Numbered from the stretch's first letter, positions 42,113 through 53,692 are shown. The stretch is DNA of 64,000 nt from an uncultured Flavobacteriaceae bacterium (GCA_947494695.1 CANLWB010000008.1:186001-250000); one strand, 5' to 3'. A program made the numbers and translations. The notes: generated by a model not told the origin, from the letters alone.

Positions 42113-43705
42113 TTAATCTTCGTGGGCTGCTGTATTTCCTCCTATATCATTCTCGCTATACCCTTCTATTTCAATTTTAAACGTGTAGGCTTCACTGTTT
42201 TCAAGACCCTTTGGTGTTTTTATAACTAAACCCCGTTCGTCTCTTGTCCATTCAATGCCCTCATCGCTTCCCAATAGTTTAATGTTTTCAATTTTAGAAT
42301 TAAGGACACCTAATCCTGTACTTAAAGATTTAATAACGATCTCACTTCCGGGTTTATCCAAAACAATGGCAAAAAACGCTTTATCTGACGCTTTTGTGAA
42401 CCTTATATCTTTATTGGTGTATGCGATCTTGTGCTTTTCAACTTTATGTCCGCCTTCGGCTAATCTGGTTGGTCCTTCTCCAAAAATTGTCCATGGCCTT
42501 GTTCCATAAATAGCCTCGCCATTAACCTCTAACCAGGCTCCAATATCAATCAATAGGTCTTTCATTTCCTGTGGAATCGACCCGTCCGGATTTGGAGGAA
42601 CATTTAAAAGCATAGAACCATTTTTACTCACGATATCGACCAAAATATCTACAATATCATTAGATGTTTTAAAAATTGCACCGGGTCTGTAAAACCATGC
42701 ACCAGGAGAAGTATCTGTTAACCAAAATTGATTCTTGGGTTGATTTGGCCGACCTCTTTCATAGTCTCTAACAGCTACATTTTCGGGAAATGTTGTTTCT
42801 TTATAGCAAACAACAACATCTTTTCCCCATTCTACCCCTTTATTATAGTAATATGCTAAAAACTTCTGACGTGATTCCTCTGTCATATTTTCTAACCACC
42901 AATCGAACCAAATGATATCTGGTTGATACACATCGATAAACTCTTTTAATTTCGCCCACCACTGGTCGTAAAAATCTTTGTCAGGTTCATCAGAATCCAA
43001 GTCATGCGGATTCGTGTATAGGTCGTAGTCCTTAGGATCAACACCGCCATGTCTATGAGCGGGAGCGAAATATTTCCAGGTAAAGGCATGGTGAAAAGAC
43101 CCCATAAATTTCATCCCCTTACTTTCAATTTCCCTTTTAAGTTCTGCCGAAGGATCGATACCTCCATAATTCATGGCATTCCATCGGGTAGCTTTACTAT
43201 CCCACATCGCAAAATTATCGTGATGCATAGCTACTGGGCCGGCAAATTTAGCTCCCGACTTTTTAAATAGCTCAGCCCACTCCTTAGCATTGAACTTTGT
43301 TGGTTTAAACTGTTCTATAATATGGGTATATCCAAACTTGGCCGGATCTCCATACTTTTCTTTATGATGTAAAAAGTTGCTCGAAGGCTTCCCATTTCGA
43401 GTCTCTACCTTTTCACCATCATTATACATGGTCATACCATGCCAACCATTATACCATTTGGATGGGTCTGCCCCCTCGAAAGCTCCAGACACCGGCCCCC
43501 AATGTGCATAAATACCAAACTTGGCATCTTTGAACCAATCTGGTGAGGGATTAACGTTTTCCAGAGAATTCCAACTCGCTTCAAACCCCTCGGAAGTCTC
43601 CTTAATTACTTTATTTTCAACCGATTTTTCTTTACACCCCAAAAACAGTACTCCTATAATAAAAGGTGTTAATTTAACCGTTCTTAAAATTCTACTACTC
43701 CTCAT
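42113..43705 (-). CDS. GH29 family alpha-L-fucosidase-like (lipoprotein)
   Basis: WFKDAKFGIYAHWGPVSGA; nucleophile region QPDIIWFDWWLE; IGAWLEVNGEAIYGTRPW. Confidence 0.92.
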   Translation of the reverse strand: MRSSRILRTVKLTPFIIGVLFLGCKEKSVENKVIKETSEGFEASWNSLENVNPSPDWFKDAKFGIYAHWGPVSGAFEGADPSKWYNGWHGMTMYNDGEKVETRNGKPSSNFLHHKEKYGDPAKFGYTHIIEQFKPTKFNAKEWAELFKKSGAKFAGPVAMHHDNFAMWDSKATRWNAMNYGGIDPSAELKREIESKGMKFMGSFHHAFTWKYFAPAHRHGGVDPKDYDLYTNPHDLDSDEPDKDFYDQWWAKLKEFIDVYQPDIIWFDWWLENMTEESRQKFLAYYYNKGVEWGKDVVVCYKETTFPENVAVRDYERGRPNQPKNQFWLTDTSPGAWFYRPGAIFKTSNDIVDILVDIVSKNGSMLLNVPPNPDGSIPQEMKDLLIDIGAWLEVNGEAIYGTRPWTIFGEGPTRLAEGGHKVEKHKIAYTNKDIRFTKASDKAFFAIVLDKPGSEIVIKSLSTGLGVLNSKIENIKLLGSDEGIEWTRDERGLVIKTPKGLENSEAYTFKIEIEGYSENDIGGNTAAHED

Positions 43706-43715
43706 ACGCTTTTAC

Positions 43716-45158
43716 TTATAAATTTGATTTATCAACATCATTCAATACTATGTCTTCTCTAGAATCTTTAGACAATACATTGAATTTCACATCATGCAAT
43801 TCAAGATTTTCAATATGTCTTCCATATAGACCATAAGCAGGTAATGCACCAAAAAAACTAAATTCGGGGTAGGCTGTTTCCTGTTCTTCTACTTCTATCC
43901 TGGCCAAACTGTTATAGCCTCCAGGAAGTGTTACTGCTATATCGGATAGCTTAATGCTTCCAATTTTATGATTCGGGGTACCGGTTATAAATATTCCTGA
44001 AGGTGGAGACACCCTCGAATTCTTTAAATCCCGTGTTGTCGCTGTAACATTTTTAATGCTCACATTGTGTATAGAACCTACCGTCTGTCTTTCTGCATTT
44101 CTATACGTTCGAAGACGTTCTCCAAGCCTTATAAAGATAGGCATATCAACATTATCCATGGTTATATTACTTATGGACACATCATGCATATTTGCTCCAT
44201 CTACACTTAGTAGTTTAATTCCACCTCCACGAGTATTATAAATGCTACAGTTACTAATTTTAATATTGTAAAAGTCTCCCATGGACTCGGTTCCAAACTT
44301 GATAGCTCCCCAATCACTTTTAAGCTTACAGTTTTTTACGGTTACACCATAGGTAGGTAAAGCACTCGTAGATTTTATGCATATGGCATCATCTTCGGTA
44401 TTGATGTTACAATTTTTCAGGCTTATATCATGACTGGAATCCAGGTCGATCCCGTCATTATTCTTATTAGCATGGTTATATATAGAAATGCCTTCAACAT
44501 GAATATCGTGAGACTGATAAAAATGACATGCCCAGGCTGCGGCCTGCCTAATATTAATGTTTTGTAATGTAATATCTGAAGACTCTACAAACCTTAATAA
44601 AAATGGACGATTCGCTCCGAAGCCCTTCCTTTTACTTAAAGGGATGCCTAGTTCTTCCATTTTTAAAAGTAAATTCTTAACCAAAAAAGCTTCTCCATTC
44701 CCATCGATAACACCGTCTCCTTTAATTGCAATATGTTTTGCTTTTTTAGCTCCAATTAGGCAATTTCCTCTGGTTTGCCCAGTGGCATCAATAAAGGAAT
44801 CAATACTCTTATAATCACCCGGGTTCGAACTTCCTACCAGCTTGGCGCCTTTATCGACTCTTAACGTTACATTATCCTTTAAAATGACGGTTCCCGAAAC
44901 GTAAATACCATCAGAAATCACAACTTCTCCACCCCCGGTGGCAGAACATTCATCAATGGCTCGTTGTATAGATTCTGTATTTACAAATAGGCTATCCCCA
45001 ATGGCTCCAAAATCCTGAACTTTAAACTCTCGCTTTTTTTGATTACAGCTTATAAGTATAATGACCATGATCCCTATTGAGAGGGTACAAGTACTATTTA
45101 ATCTCCCATTAAGGAGCTTTCTACTAAAATAAAGATCGGCGCTAAGGATTTTTCTCAT
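43716..45158 (-). CDS. GH28 family (polygalacturonase-like) hydrolase
   Basis: FKVQDFGAIGDSLFVNTESIQRAIDEC, NNDGIDLDSSHDI, TEDDAICIKS, WGAIKFGTES. Confidence 0.9.
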   Translation of the reverse strand: MRKILSADLYFSRKLLNGRLNSTCTLSIGIMVIILISCNQKKREFKVQDFGAIGDSLFVNTESIQRAIDECSATGGGEVVISDGIYVSGTVILKDNVTLRVDKGAKLVGSSNPGDYKSIDSFIDATGQTRGNCLIGAKKAKHIAIKGDGVIDGNGEAFLVKNLLLKMEELGIPLSKRKGFGANRPFLLRFVESSDITLQNINIRQAAAWACHFYQSHDIHVEGISIYNHANKNNDGIDLDSSHDISLKNCNINTEDDAICIKSTSALPTYGVTVKNCKLKSDWGAIKFGTESMGDFYNIKISNCSIYNTRGGGIKLLSVDGANMHDVSISNITMDNVDMPIFIRLGERLRTYRNAERQTVGSIHNVSIKNVTATTRDLKNSRVSPPSGIFITGTPNHKIGSIKLSDIAVTLPGGYNSLARIEVEEQETAYPEFSFFGALPAYGLYGRHIENLELHDVKFNVLSKDSREDIVLNDVDKSNL

Positions 45159-47005
45159 GGGGACAATAGGGTTAAATATTTTAAACGTTCAACTATAAGT
45201 TTGTTACTTCTAATAGTTTTCTGAATCTGTTCTAATTTTATATGAAATGTGTTATTATTATAAAAATCTTTCAGTAGCACCATAGAATTTAAGATTTGAA
45301 GTGCTTCTGTAATCTGATTTGATGCATACAATGCCTGGCACATTACGTTTTCAGGGTTTTGATCGCCTATAATTGCCAGATACTCTGCTGCCTTCACTTT
45401 ATTAATTAGTTCTGCATCATTCTGGCTTATATCTTGAATCAAAGGCGTTGCGTCTTTAGCCAATGTCCCAAAGCCACTACATACGGTAAGTGCCCAGTAG
45501 CGTTCCCATGGGTCCTTCGATGTTAAATATGTCTTGATTTTTGAAGCGACGCCTTCAAAGTCTTCTAACGATAGATTTGCAATCTTTAAATATTGGGCAA
45601 TGTCATTTTTATGTTGTTGACCAAATTCGACAGGATTATTTTTAGCATGACGTAGGATATAAAACTCTGGATAAAACGATAAATCTGGCATAGATTTTAA
45701 TCTGGAGTCCATGCCCTTTCTCATGTCTTTTAAAATCCTATTGTGATCAGGGTCATTAGCCAGATCGTTGATTTCATAAGGATCTAATTCAACATTATAT
45801 AATTCTTCGGGTTGCTTAGGCTGGAAAAACTGCGATTGTTCTTCGTTTAAGTGTCCATCGCGATATAAGTGCTGCCATTCTGTATAGGCTAATTGTTTAT
45901 ACCTGTAAGCATTCATTAGTCCATTAACATGACATGGTTGAAAGTTTCGTATGTACTTATACTTCCCTTTTCGTATGCTTCTTACCATATCATATTTCTC
46001 GTCAAATCGATCGGCATATCCAAAAACCTCTTCATGCGCCTTCTTAGTCCTGTTTTTGGCATATTTTCCCATAAATGGTTGACCATCCATGAACTCGGGG
46101 ATATCAATACCGGCTATGCTTAAAACCGTAGTTCCGAAATCTACAAAACTCACAAAGTAATCGGTTTTCGATCCTGGTTTGAAGTTAGATAATCTCTGGT
46201 ATTTTGGAGGAACATAAACCACCAGCGGGACGTGTAATCCTGTCTCTTTCAAATACCCTTTACTATCTGGTAATACGCCTCCATGATCTGAGAAGTAAAA
46301 AATAATCGTTTGCTCTAAAAGTCCATCCTTTTTTAATTCTTCTATAACAGCTCCCACTTCTTTATCCATCGCCCGAATCTTATCCTTATAAAAGAGGTTT
46401 GTATACCTAAAAACGTCCGTTTGTGGGTGGTTGGGCTGAACAAAAGCGTGAGTTCCTTCTGCAGCCAATCGTTCTGTATCGATGTCTTCTTTAGAAAAAT
46501 GAAGTTGTCCTTCATGTGTATTATATATGTTATGGACATGAAAAAATGGTTGTCCATCGCTCCTATTTCGCCAGGATGCATGTCTTGAAGATTCATCCCA
46601 TACGGAATCGGACTTGACTATATTATAATCCTCCTTGGCATTGTTTGTTGTATAATATCCGGCTTGTCTAAGGTATGCTGGAAACATTTCAAAACCTTCC
46701 GGCAATACTATCTTCTCCTCTGCTCTGTGATAATGTGTCGCTAATTTGGGTCCATAAACAGATGTAATTAGTGTAGATCTGGCAGCACTGCAAACGGGGG
46801 CATTTGAAAAGGCCCTGGTAAACAAAATTCCTTTGTTTGCCAAACGTTCAATATGAGGAGTCTCAACACCATTTTGGTCGAATAGTTTTAAATAATGTTT
46901 TGAGTTATCCTCAGATGTAATCCAAACCATATTAGGTCGCTGCCCTTGAACAATTAGGGACGCAACCAAAAAGACTATGAATAATGCATTGGACCTTATA
47001 AACAT
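45155..47005 (-). CDS. S1 family sulfatase (heparan N-sulfatase-like architecture)
   Basis: PNMVWITSEDNSKHYLKLFDQNGVETPHIERLA, CSAAR active site, IFYFSDHGGVLPDSKGYLKETGLHVPLVVYVP; overlaps the GH28 start by ATGA. Confidence 0.88.
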   Translation of the reverse strand: MFIRSNALFIVFLVASLIVQGQRPNMVWITSEDNSKHYLKLFDQNGVETPHIERLANKGILFTRAFSNAPVCSAARSTLITSVYGPKLATHYHRAEEKIVLPEGFEMFPAYLRQAGYYTTNNAKEDYNIVKSDSVWDESSRHASWRNRSDGQPFFHVHNIYNTHEGQLHFSKEDIDTERLAAEGTHAFVQPNHPQTDVFRYTNLFYKDKIRAMDKEVGAVIEELKKDGLLEQTIIFYFSDHGGVLPDSKGYLKETGLHVPLVVYVPPKYQRLSNFKPGSKTDYFVSFVDFGTTVLSIAGIDIPEFMDGQPFMGKYAKNRTKKAHEEVFGYADRFDEKYDMVRSIRKGKYKYIRNFQPCHVNGLMNAYRYKQLAYTEWQHLYRDGHLNEEQSQFFQPKQPEELYNVELDPYEINDLANDPDHNRILKDMRKGMDSRLKSMPDLSFYPEFYILRHAKNNPVEFGQQHKNDIAQYLKIANLSLEDFEGVASKIKTYLTSKDPWERYWALTVCSGFGTLAKDATPLIQDISQNDAELINKVKAAEYLAIIGDQNPENVMCQALYASNQITEALQILNSMVLLKDFYNNNTFHIKLEQIQKTIRSNKLIVERLKYLTLLSP

Positions 47006-47009
47006 CGTA

Positions 47010-48407
47010 TTATCGTTTAATCAAATCGCTTTCTGAAATCACCTTTCTGTTAGTATAAACCGAGTTCGTGTGGGCATTCAGTACATCATCAAATACAATT
47101 GTAGGCCTTGCATCGCTTCCAACAACATTGATTTGGATATCATTAAGTAACAATCCATCTACGTGTCTTGCATAAATTCCATAAGCTGGTAAAGTTCCCA
47201 CTAAATGAAATTCCGGCCACCATCCATTAAGTGTTTCCAAAGTATATTCCTTTATGTCTTTCTTGTTAGCATCCTCGACACTACCTCCTCCTGATACCGT
47301 AAACTTTATATTAGACAACTGAATGTCTGTGATATAATGCTTTGGCATTCCTGTAATAAAGATAGCCGAATTTTTATCCAACTTTGAATTATCAACAATC
47401 ATACCTTTGAAAACAAAACCGTGCATAGCCTTCATGGGATACATGGCTTCTGGAGCGTCTACACAAGCTTTTTGTTGTGCAAAAGTCATAAAAACAGGTC
47501 TTGGCACATTATTCATCACCAAATTTGAAAAGGTCATGTTTTTCATTTCTCCGCCTTCATTCATTTGAATTTTTAAACCAGAGTCCTGAATATCATTAAA
47601 TGTACAATTGCTAACCGTCACAGACTCTATATCGCCTCTGGACAATAATCCAATGCGCATTCCTGCCCATTTACTTTTAAATGTACAATTGGTTACTACA
47701 ATATTTTTGCTTGGCGTATCCAGAAGTGATGCTTGAATACAAATAGAATCGTCACTGGTATCAAAGGAACTATTAGATACCCGAACGTTTGTACAACCAT
47801 CGAAATCTAAGCCATCGCCATTGTGATTTACACGGCTGTGAATTCTAATCCCCTGTACAACAATCTCGTCACAGTATAACCAGGCAGAGGTCCAGGCCGC
47901 AGGGTTTTTAATAGTTAAGTCTTTTAAATGTATGTCGTGGCAATTCATAAATCGCATCAGCATGGGGCGACCATCTCTTTTTGTGAAATTTTTGGGATGC
48001 CCGTTACCATCAATAAGCCCGTAGCCTTCTAAAGCAAAAGACTTTGCATTTTTAGCAAAAATTAAACAACGGTCCATATGAGGCTCGTTCTTATACATAT
48101 TCTTATGCGTATCGGTCGTGTAATCCTTAATATCTGGACTCCCTAGTAAAACAGCACCGTTTTCAACATGAAGTGTCACAAAATCTTTCATGTATATGGT
48201 ACCAATAACAACGGTTTTCCCGGCTGGTATTAATACGGTACCTCCTCCATTTTTAGAACATGTATTTATGGCCTCCTGAACGGCCTTCGTATCCTTGGAG
48301 ATGCCATCACCCTTGGCACCGAATGATATAACGTTGTATTCGGTTGCACAAAGTTGTAAACAGAACCCCAAAACAAAAAGAGTTACTAAATTATTACCGT
48401 TCTTCAT
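47010..48407 (-). CDS. GH28 family (polygalacturonase-like) hydrolase
   Basis: YNVISFGAKGDGISKDTKAVQEAINTC, NHNGDGLDFDGCTNV, TSDDSICIQAS. Confidence 0.88.
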   Translation of the reverse strand: MKNGNNLVTLFVLGFCLQLCATEYNVISFGAKGDGISKDTKAVQEAINTCSKNGGGTVLIPAGKTVVIGTIYMKDFVTLHVENGAVLLGSPDIKDYTTDTHKNMYKNEPHMDRCLIFAKNAKSFALEGYGLIDGNGHPKNFTKRDGRPMLMRFMNCHDIHLKDLTIKNPAAWTSAWLYCDEIVVQGIRIHSRVNHNGDGLDFDGCTNVRVSNSSFDTSDDSICIQASLLDTPSKNIVVTNCTFKSKWAGMRIGLLSRGDIESVTVSNCTFNDIQDSGLKIQMNEGGEMKNMTFSNLVMNNVPRPVFMTFAQQKACVDAPEAMYPMKAMHGFVFKGMIVDNSKLDKNSAIFITGMPKHYITDIQLSNIKFTVSGGGSVEDANKKDIKEYTLETLNGWWPEFHLVGTLPAYGIYARHVDGLLLNDIQINVVGSDARPTIVFDDVLNAHTNSVYTNRKVISESDLIKR

Positions 48408-48571
48408 ATTACGACCTACTTAATATTTAGGCATGATGTCTGTGACTTTATCAGCCTTTAATGATTATATTTCTACTTCCTCTGATTATTGAACCTTTTT
48501 GCGCATGAAACCCCAAATAGAAGGGCTCACCAATAGAATGAACCCCTAAAATTCATCTAAGAGCTCATAAA

Positions 48572-51055
48572 TTAATTTGTTTTCACTATCAGGCGTTCTG
48601 AGGTCAATCCATTAGATGAAGCTTCAATTTTAATTTCGCCTGTAGCTTCTGATGATTTTACTACTAACAGGCACATACCGTTGAAAGCTTTTCTTTTGTT
48701 TGATTGAAATGATTCAAGAGATGTTTGGTCGCCACTACCTACTGCAGCCAAAACACCTTCCCCTTGAATGCTGAAAGTTAACAAGTTATCGGCATTAGGA
48801 CAAAGATTTCCACTTTCATCTTCTATGCGAACGGTTATAAATGATAAATCCTCACCATTTGCCTTAATATTATGACGATCTGCTAACAATTTCACCTTAG
48901 CAGGAGCTCCTGCCGTTTTTACTTCTTTCGTTGCCACCTCTTTTCCAGACTTATAGGCAACAACTTTGAGTGTCCCAGGCTGATATGGCACTTGCCATGA
49001 CAGACGATATTTAGATTTATATAATGCTTTGTTAAAGTCGTGATACTCGGATGGAATTTCAACCAAATCCTTACCTTTTACCTTTTTACCATAAGATTTA
49101 CCATTTACAAAGAGCTCTACTTCTTCGGCATTAGTATATGCAAATACTGGAATTTTCTCTCCTTCTTTACCTTCCCAATTCCAATGCGGTAGCACATGTA
49201 CCATAGGAGTTTCGGTCCATTGACTTTGATACAAGTAGTATCTATCTTTAGGGAAACCACATAAATCTACTGGTGCGAAATACGACGAGCGCGATGGCCA
49301 ATCGTCATTCCAATACCCATTTGTTGAATTATCTCGTCCGCCATAAGGTGTGGGTTCTCCAAGGTAATCGAAACCTGTCCAGATAAACTCTCCTAAAGAC
49401 CTTGGCTCTTTTGCCTGCGCATCAAACTCTACATCTGGTGCATAGGCCCACGGTGGCCCAACAATAACATCGTAACTGCTCACATGATTGGTTTCATGTT
49501 TTTGCGTAAATTCAATGGGTAAATGGTAAACGCCTCGACTACTTGTTAATGATGACGTTTCCGATCCATAAACAATCATATTCGGGTTCTCTTCCATAAT
49601 TTCGTTGTAGCGTTCCGGCCAATAGTTCATACCAACAATATCCACCTGATCTGCTAATTTATTTACAAACGGCGCTGGAAAATAATTAAATCCAACTGTG
49701 GTTGGCCTGGTATTATCTTCATCGTGGCAAATATCATTTAAGTGCTTGGCCAGTTTCCATCCGTCTTTTTTGCTCTGCTCCAAAATTTCATTACCTATAC
49801 TCCACATAATCACAGATGGATGGTTACGATCACGTTTAATCATATCGCGTAGATCGATTTCATGCCATTCATCAAAATACTTATTGTAACCATTTTCTAC
49901 CTTGCCCATTTTCCATTCATCAAAGGCCTCAACAATCACCACAATACCCAATTCATCACAAACCTTCAGTATTTCTGGAGACGGTGGGTTATGACTGGTA
50001 CGTAATGCATTCACTCCCATATCTTGCATAATTTGCATTTGACGTTGCTTGGCTCTGTAATTAATCGCAGCTCCCAATGGCCCCTGGTCATGGTGCATGC
50101 AAACCCCATTCAATTCAACCGAGTTTCCATTTAATAAAAATCCGTTTTCTCTATCAAATTCAATGGTTCTAATTCCAAAATCTGTATTATATTCATCAGT
50201 CACATGCCCATCAACACTTACTGTACTTACTGCTTTATATAATACCGGGTTTTTGATGTCCCAAAGTTTAGGATTTTCAACTGTGATTTGAATAGGCGTT
50301 GTAGATTCGGTATTTACGTCAATTTCAGAACTATGCTCTGCCACAACGGCTCCGGCTGCATCTTTTATTTGTGTTTTTAGATGCACTTTAGATGTTACTC
50401 CGCTTAAGTTGGCAATGGTTGTTGCAATATTCACTAATGCCTTTTCTTTGGAAACCTCGGGTGTCGTTATGTAGGTTCCATATTGCGGAATATGTATAGG
50501 GTTATTAATTTTTAATCTTACATTTCTATAGATTCCTGCTCCAGAATACCAACGTGCAGCTAAATCTTTCGGAAATAATTGAACGGCAATAACGTTCTCC
50601 TCTCCGAGCTTTATATGTTTGGTTAAATCGAGTTCAAAACCAATATAACCGTACGGGCGTTCTCCCACATACTCTCCATTTAGCCAAACTTTAGCTTCGT
50701 TCATGGCTCCATCAAACTCTATAGAGATGCGCTTCCCTTGATGATCTTTCGATATGGTAAAATGTTTTCTATACCAAGCCTCACCATGCACAGGAAGCCC
50801 ACCAGTTCTGGCATTATATTTCTTATCAAATGGTCCTTCAATAGCCCAATCATGAGGCAAATTCAAGGATCTCCAGGCAGAATCATCAAAAACTATAGAC
50901 GAACCTTCTTTAAAAGAACCTTTAGAAAAAAGCCAGTTCTTATTAAAGTTTTGATCGTCTAACACGGACACGGACTGGTTGGAAACTTCACAGGAAAAAA
51001 ATGAAGCTACTAATAAAAATAAAACTGCTACGCTAAATGGTTTTAAAGCTCTCAT
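48572..51055 (-). CDS. GH2 family beta-galactosidase-like hydrolase (lipoprotein)
   Basis: LPHDWAIEGPFDKKYNARTGGLPVHGEAWYRKHF, acid/base WSIGNEILEQ, nucleophile region YGSETSSLTSSRG. Confidence 0.92.
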   Translation of the reverse strand: MRALKPFSVAVLFLLVASFFSCEVSNQSVSVLDDQNFNKNWLFSKGSFKEGSSIVFDDSAWRSLNLPHDWAIEGPFDKKYNARTGGLPVHGEAWYRKHFTISKDHQGKRISIEFDGAMNEAKVWLNGEYVGERPYGYIGFELDLTKHIKLGEENVIAVQLFPKDLAARWYSGAGIYRNVRLKINNPIHIPQYGTYITTPEVSKEKALVNIATTIANLSGVTSKVHLKTQIKDAAGAVVAEHSSEIDVNTESTTPIQITVENPKLWDIKNPVLYKAVSTVSVDGHVTDEYNTDFGIRTIEFDRENGFLLNGNSVELNGVCMHHDQGPLGAAINYRAKQRQMQIMQDMGVNALRTSHNPPSPEILKVCDELGIVVIVEAFDEWKMGKVENGYNKYFDEWHEIDLRDMIKRDRNHPSVIMWSIGNEILEQSKKDGWKLAKHLNDICHDEDNTRPTTVGFNYFPAPFVNKLADQVDIVGMNYWPERYNEIMEENPNMIVYGSETSSLTSSRGVYHLPIEFTQKHETNHVSSYDVIVGPPWAYAPDVEFDAQAKEPRSLGEFIWTGFDYLGEPTPYGGRDNSTNGYWNDDWPSRSSYFAPVDLCGFPKDRYYLYQSQWTETPMVHVLPHWNWEGKEGEKIPVFAYTNAEEVELFVNGKSYGKKVKGKDLVEIPSEYHDFNKALYKSKYRLSWQVPYQPGTLKVVAYKSGKEVATKEVKTAGAPAKVKLLADRHNIKANGEDLSFITVRIEDESGNLCPNADNLLTFSIQGEGVLAAVGSGDQTSLESFQSNKRKAFNGMCLLVVKSSEATGEIKIEASSNGLTSERLIVKTN

Positions 51056-51659
51056 ATGCCTTTATTAAATCTTATATTAAATGGTGTGTATCGTAAATAT
51101 AATTTATCCCCTTACCCGAAGAAAAAATAAACCGCACTATTTCCCGAAAAAACACATTTGTTGCGTAGAAAAAAACACTTGGTTTATTCCCTAAACAGAA
51201 ACAGATGGTAATTTTATCAAAATAGATATATTTTTAGCCCTCAAATTCTATGTTTCGCTGTGTATATCTGGCCATGATTTGGATCATCAACTAAGTTAAT
51301 CATTTTTTAAAATCAAAGTAACGCTTAAAAAACTGTTGTAAAACTATGATCTACATTTTAAACGAGGCTGTTTGAAAAATCATTGTCATTTGATTTGTCC
51401 AGCTAAACATTTCGTCGACCCTTAGTGATTGCGCTTGAGCTCTGCTTGGTGTACAAACGATCGAAACCGATATGGACTCTTAATAAATTAATAAGATTTT
51501 GGACTCTAAATGCTCATGAGGTACATATTAGTCTAAATACATGTGCATATAAGTCTTAATTAACAGAATGAGTCAATCAACATTTAATTAATATGCTCTT
51601 TATAGTATTTTAGCAAAAGTTAATCAAATCAAGTCATAAATTTTCAAACACATATAGCA

Positions 51660-52502
51660 ATGAACAGCAACTACGAAGTTAGATACGCTTCAAGCCCCGA
51701 AGCAGTAAAGCATTACGATACTCAAGCACTCCGCAATGAGTTTTTAGTGGAAAATGTCATGAAAATAGACCATTTAAAATGGGTTTACTCTCATTACGAT
51801 AGGTTTATGGTAAGTGGTGTTGTTCCCGTTACAAAATCTATTGAACTGGAATCTATTGACCCATTAAAATCTGAAAACTTTTTAGATCGAAGAGAATTGG
51901 GAATAATAAATATTGGAGATACTGGTACGGTAACGGTAGACGGTACAGAATATATTCTTGATCATAAAGAAGCGCTTTATCTTGGGCAAGGAAACAAAAA
52001 GGTTGTTTTTTCAAGTCAGTCCTCAGACCATCCAGCTAAATTCTATTTAAACTCTACTCCTGCTCACAAATCCTTTCCGAATAAAAAAATAGGGATCAAC
52101 GATGTTGAAGTTGTGGAATTAGGGGCTCCCGAAACTGCTAATGCAAGAACCTTAAGAAAATACATTGTAAATAGCGTTGTAGATGTCTGTCAATTACAAA
52201 TGGGGATGACTACTTTAAAACCAGGAAGTGTTTGGAATACCATGCCGGCACATGTCCATGATAGAAGGATGGAGGTTTATTTCTATATTGAAGTTCCCAA
52301 AGATCAGGCTGTATGTCATTTTATGGGACAACCCGATGAAACCAGACATATATGGATGACAGATAATGAAGCGGTCATTTCTCCCCCATGGTCTATCCAC
52401 TCCGGATCTGGAACTAGCAATTACACCTTTATTTGGGGAATGGCTGGAGAAAATTTAGATTACGGTGATATGGACACTTGTAAGATCAACGAATTAAGAT
52501 AA
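51660..52502 (+). CDS. kduI: 5-dehydro-4-deoxy-D-glucuronate isomerase
   Basis: YDTQALRNEFLVENVM, RRELGIINIG, WNTMPAHVHDRRMEVYFYIEV, PPWSIHSGSGTSNYTFIWGMAGEN are KduI signatures. Confidence 0.94.
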   Translation: MNSNYEVRYASSPEAVKHYDTQALRNEFLVENVMKIDHLKWVYSHYDRFMVSGVVPVTKSIELESIDPLKSENFLDRRELGIINIGDTGTVTVDGTEYILDHKEALYLGQGNKKVVFSSQSSDHPAKFYLNSTPAHKSFPNKKIGINDVEVVELGAPETANARTLRKYIVNSVVDVCQLQMGMTTLKPGSVWNTMPAHVHDRRMEVYFYIEVPKDQAVCHFMGQPDETRHIWMTDNEAVISPPWSIHSGSGTSNYTFIWGMAGENLDYGDMDTCKINELR

Positions 52503-52522
52503 CTCCAAAGCATCATACGGTC

Positions 52523-53692
52523 ATGTCTGTTAACAAACTCTATTTTCTTTACTTGTGCGTCGCTCTTTTGTTTTCCTGTTCTAAAAAAGAACAAAAAACA
52601 ATAACAGTAAAAAACACTTTAAATATTGAACGTGTCTTTGAAACTGTTGAATTAACGAAAGAATTCTTAAAGGTGGATTCGTTGTCTAATCTGGGGGTGA
52701 AAGATAAAGATTCTGGTGAATTATTAGTTTCTCAGCTCATAGACAACAATCAGGATGGCTTATATGATATACTGATTTTCCAGCCTAAAGTCGCTCCGAA
52801 TTCTGAGAAAACATACCATATCGTTCCGGTTTTAGAAACCGACAAACGGGAACCCTTAGCGTATTGCTTTTCGCGCTTTGTTCCTGAAAGAACAGATGAC
52901 TACACCTGGGAAAATAATAAAGTTGCTTTTCGTGTTTTTGGGCCAACAGCTCAAAAAATGATTGAAGATAGTGTACCCGGCGGAACCTTGTCCAGTGGTG
53001 TAGATGCCTGGTTAAAGCGTGTGGATTACCCTATTATTAACAAATGGTATGAAAAGACTACTAGTGGAAAAGGATCTTATCATGAAGATGATGGAGAGGG
53101 ACTTGACAATTTTCATGTTGGAATAAGCAGAGGCATTGGAGGTATCGCTGTTAAAAAAGACAGTACGTACTATGTGTCTAAAAATTTTAGCTCGTGGAAG
53201 ACTCTTAGTACGGGGCCTATTAGAACCAGTTTTTATTTAAAATATGAGGATTGGGATGCCAATGGGCAGGTTATCCGGGAATCTAGAATTGTAAGTCTGG
53301 ATTATGGTAGCAACCTCACAAAATTTGACATATCCCTTCGTGGTACAGAAACGGTTGTAGCCGGTATCACGTTGCACGAAAAGGATGGAACGATTACCAA
53401 TAACAAAGAAAACCACTGGGTGAGCTACTGGCAACCTCATGGGGACTCCGAGCTTGGAACAGCCATTGTTTCTTCAGGAGCGTACTTTGTAGATTCTTAC
53501 GAGTACAGCACCGAAGAAACAGACTTAAGTCATGCCTTCACAAATCTGAAGGTTTCAAACCATAAGGTTGAATATTATGCTGGATTCGGTTGGAAAAAAA
53601 GTGGTCAATTCGAAACGAAAGCGTCCTGGGAAAATTATCTGAATCAATTTTCCTTAAAAGTAAAAAACCCTCTTATCGTTCGAACAAACTAG
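52523..53692 (+). CDS. DUF4861-like lipoprotein
   Basis: FSCSKK lipobox; AYCFSRFVPERTDDYTWENNKVAFRVFGP, DAWLKRVDYPIINKWY, GEGLDNFHVG...RGIGG. Confidence 0.8.
   Translation: MSVNKLYFLYLCVALLFSCSKKEQKTITVKNTLNIERVFETVELTKEFLKVDSLSNLGVKDKDSGELLVSQLIDNNQDGLYDILIFQPKVAPNSEKTYHIVPVLETDKREPLAYCFSRFVPERTDDYTWENNKVAFRVFGPTAQKMIEDSVPGGTLSSGVDAWLKRVDYPIINKWYEKTTSGKGSYHEDDGEGLDNFHVGISRGIGGIAVKKDSTYYVSKNFSSWKTLSTGPIRTSFYLKYEDWDANGQVIRESRIVSLDYGSNLTKFDISLRGTETVVAGITLHEKDGTITNNKENHWVSYWQPHGDSELGTAIVSSGAYFVDSYEYSTEETDLSHAFTNLKVSNHKVEYYAGFGWKKSGQFETKASWENYLNQFSLKVKNPLIVRTN

Noticed and set aside
51154-51181. CATTTGT-N14-CACTTGG upstream of the second GH2
   Set aside because: Second half-site is weak (5/7), orientation points away from the GH2 gene, and the distance does not match the other copies; not counted as a motif copy.
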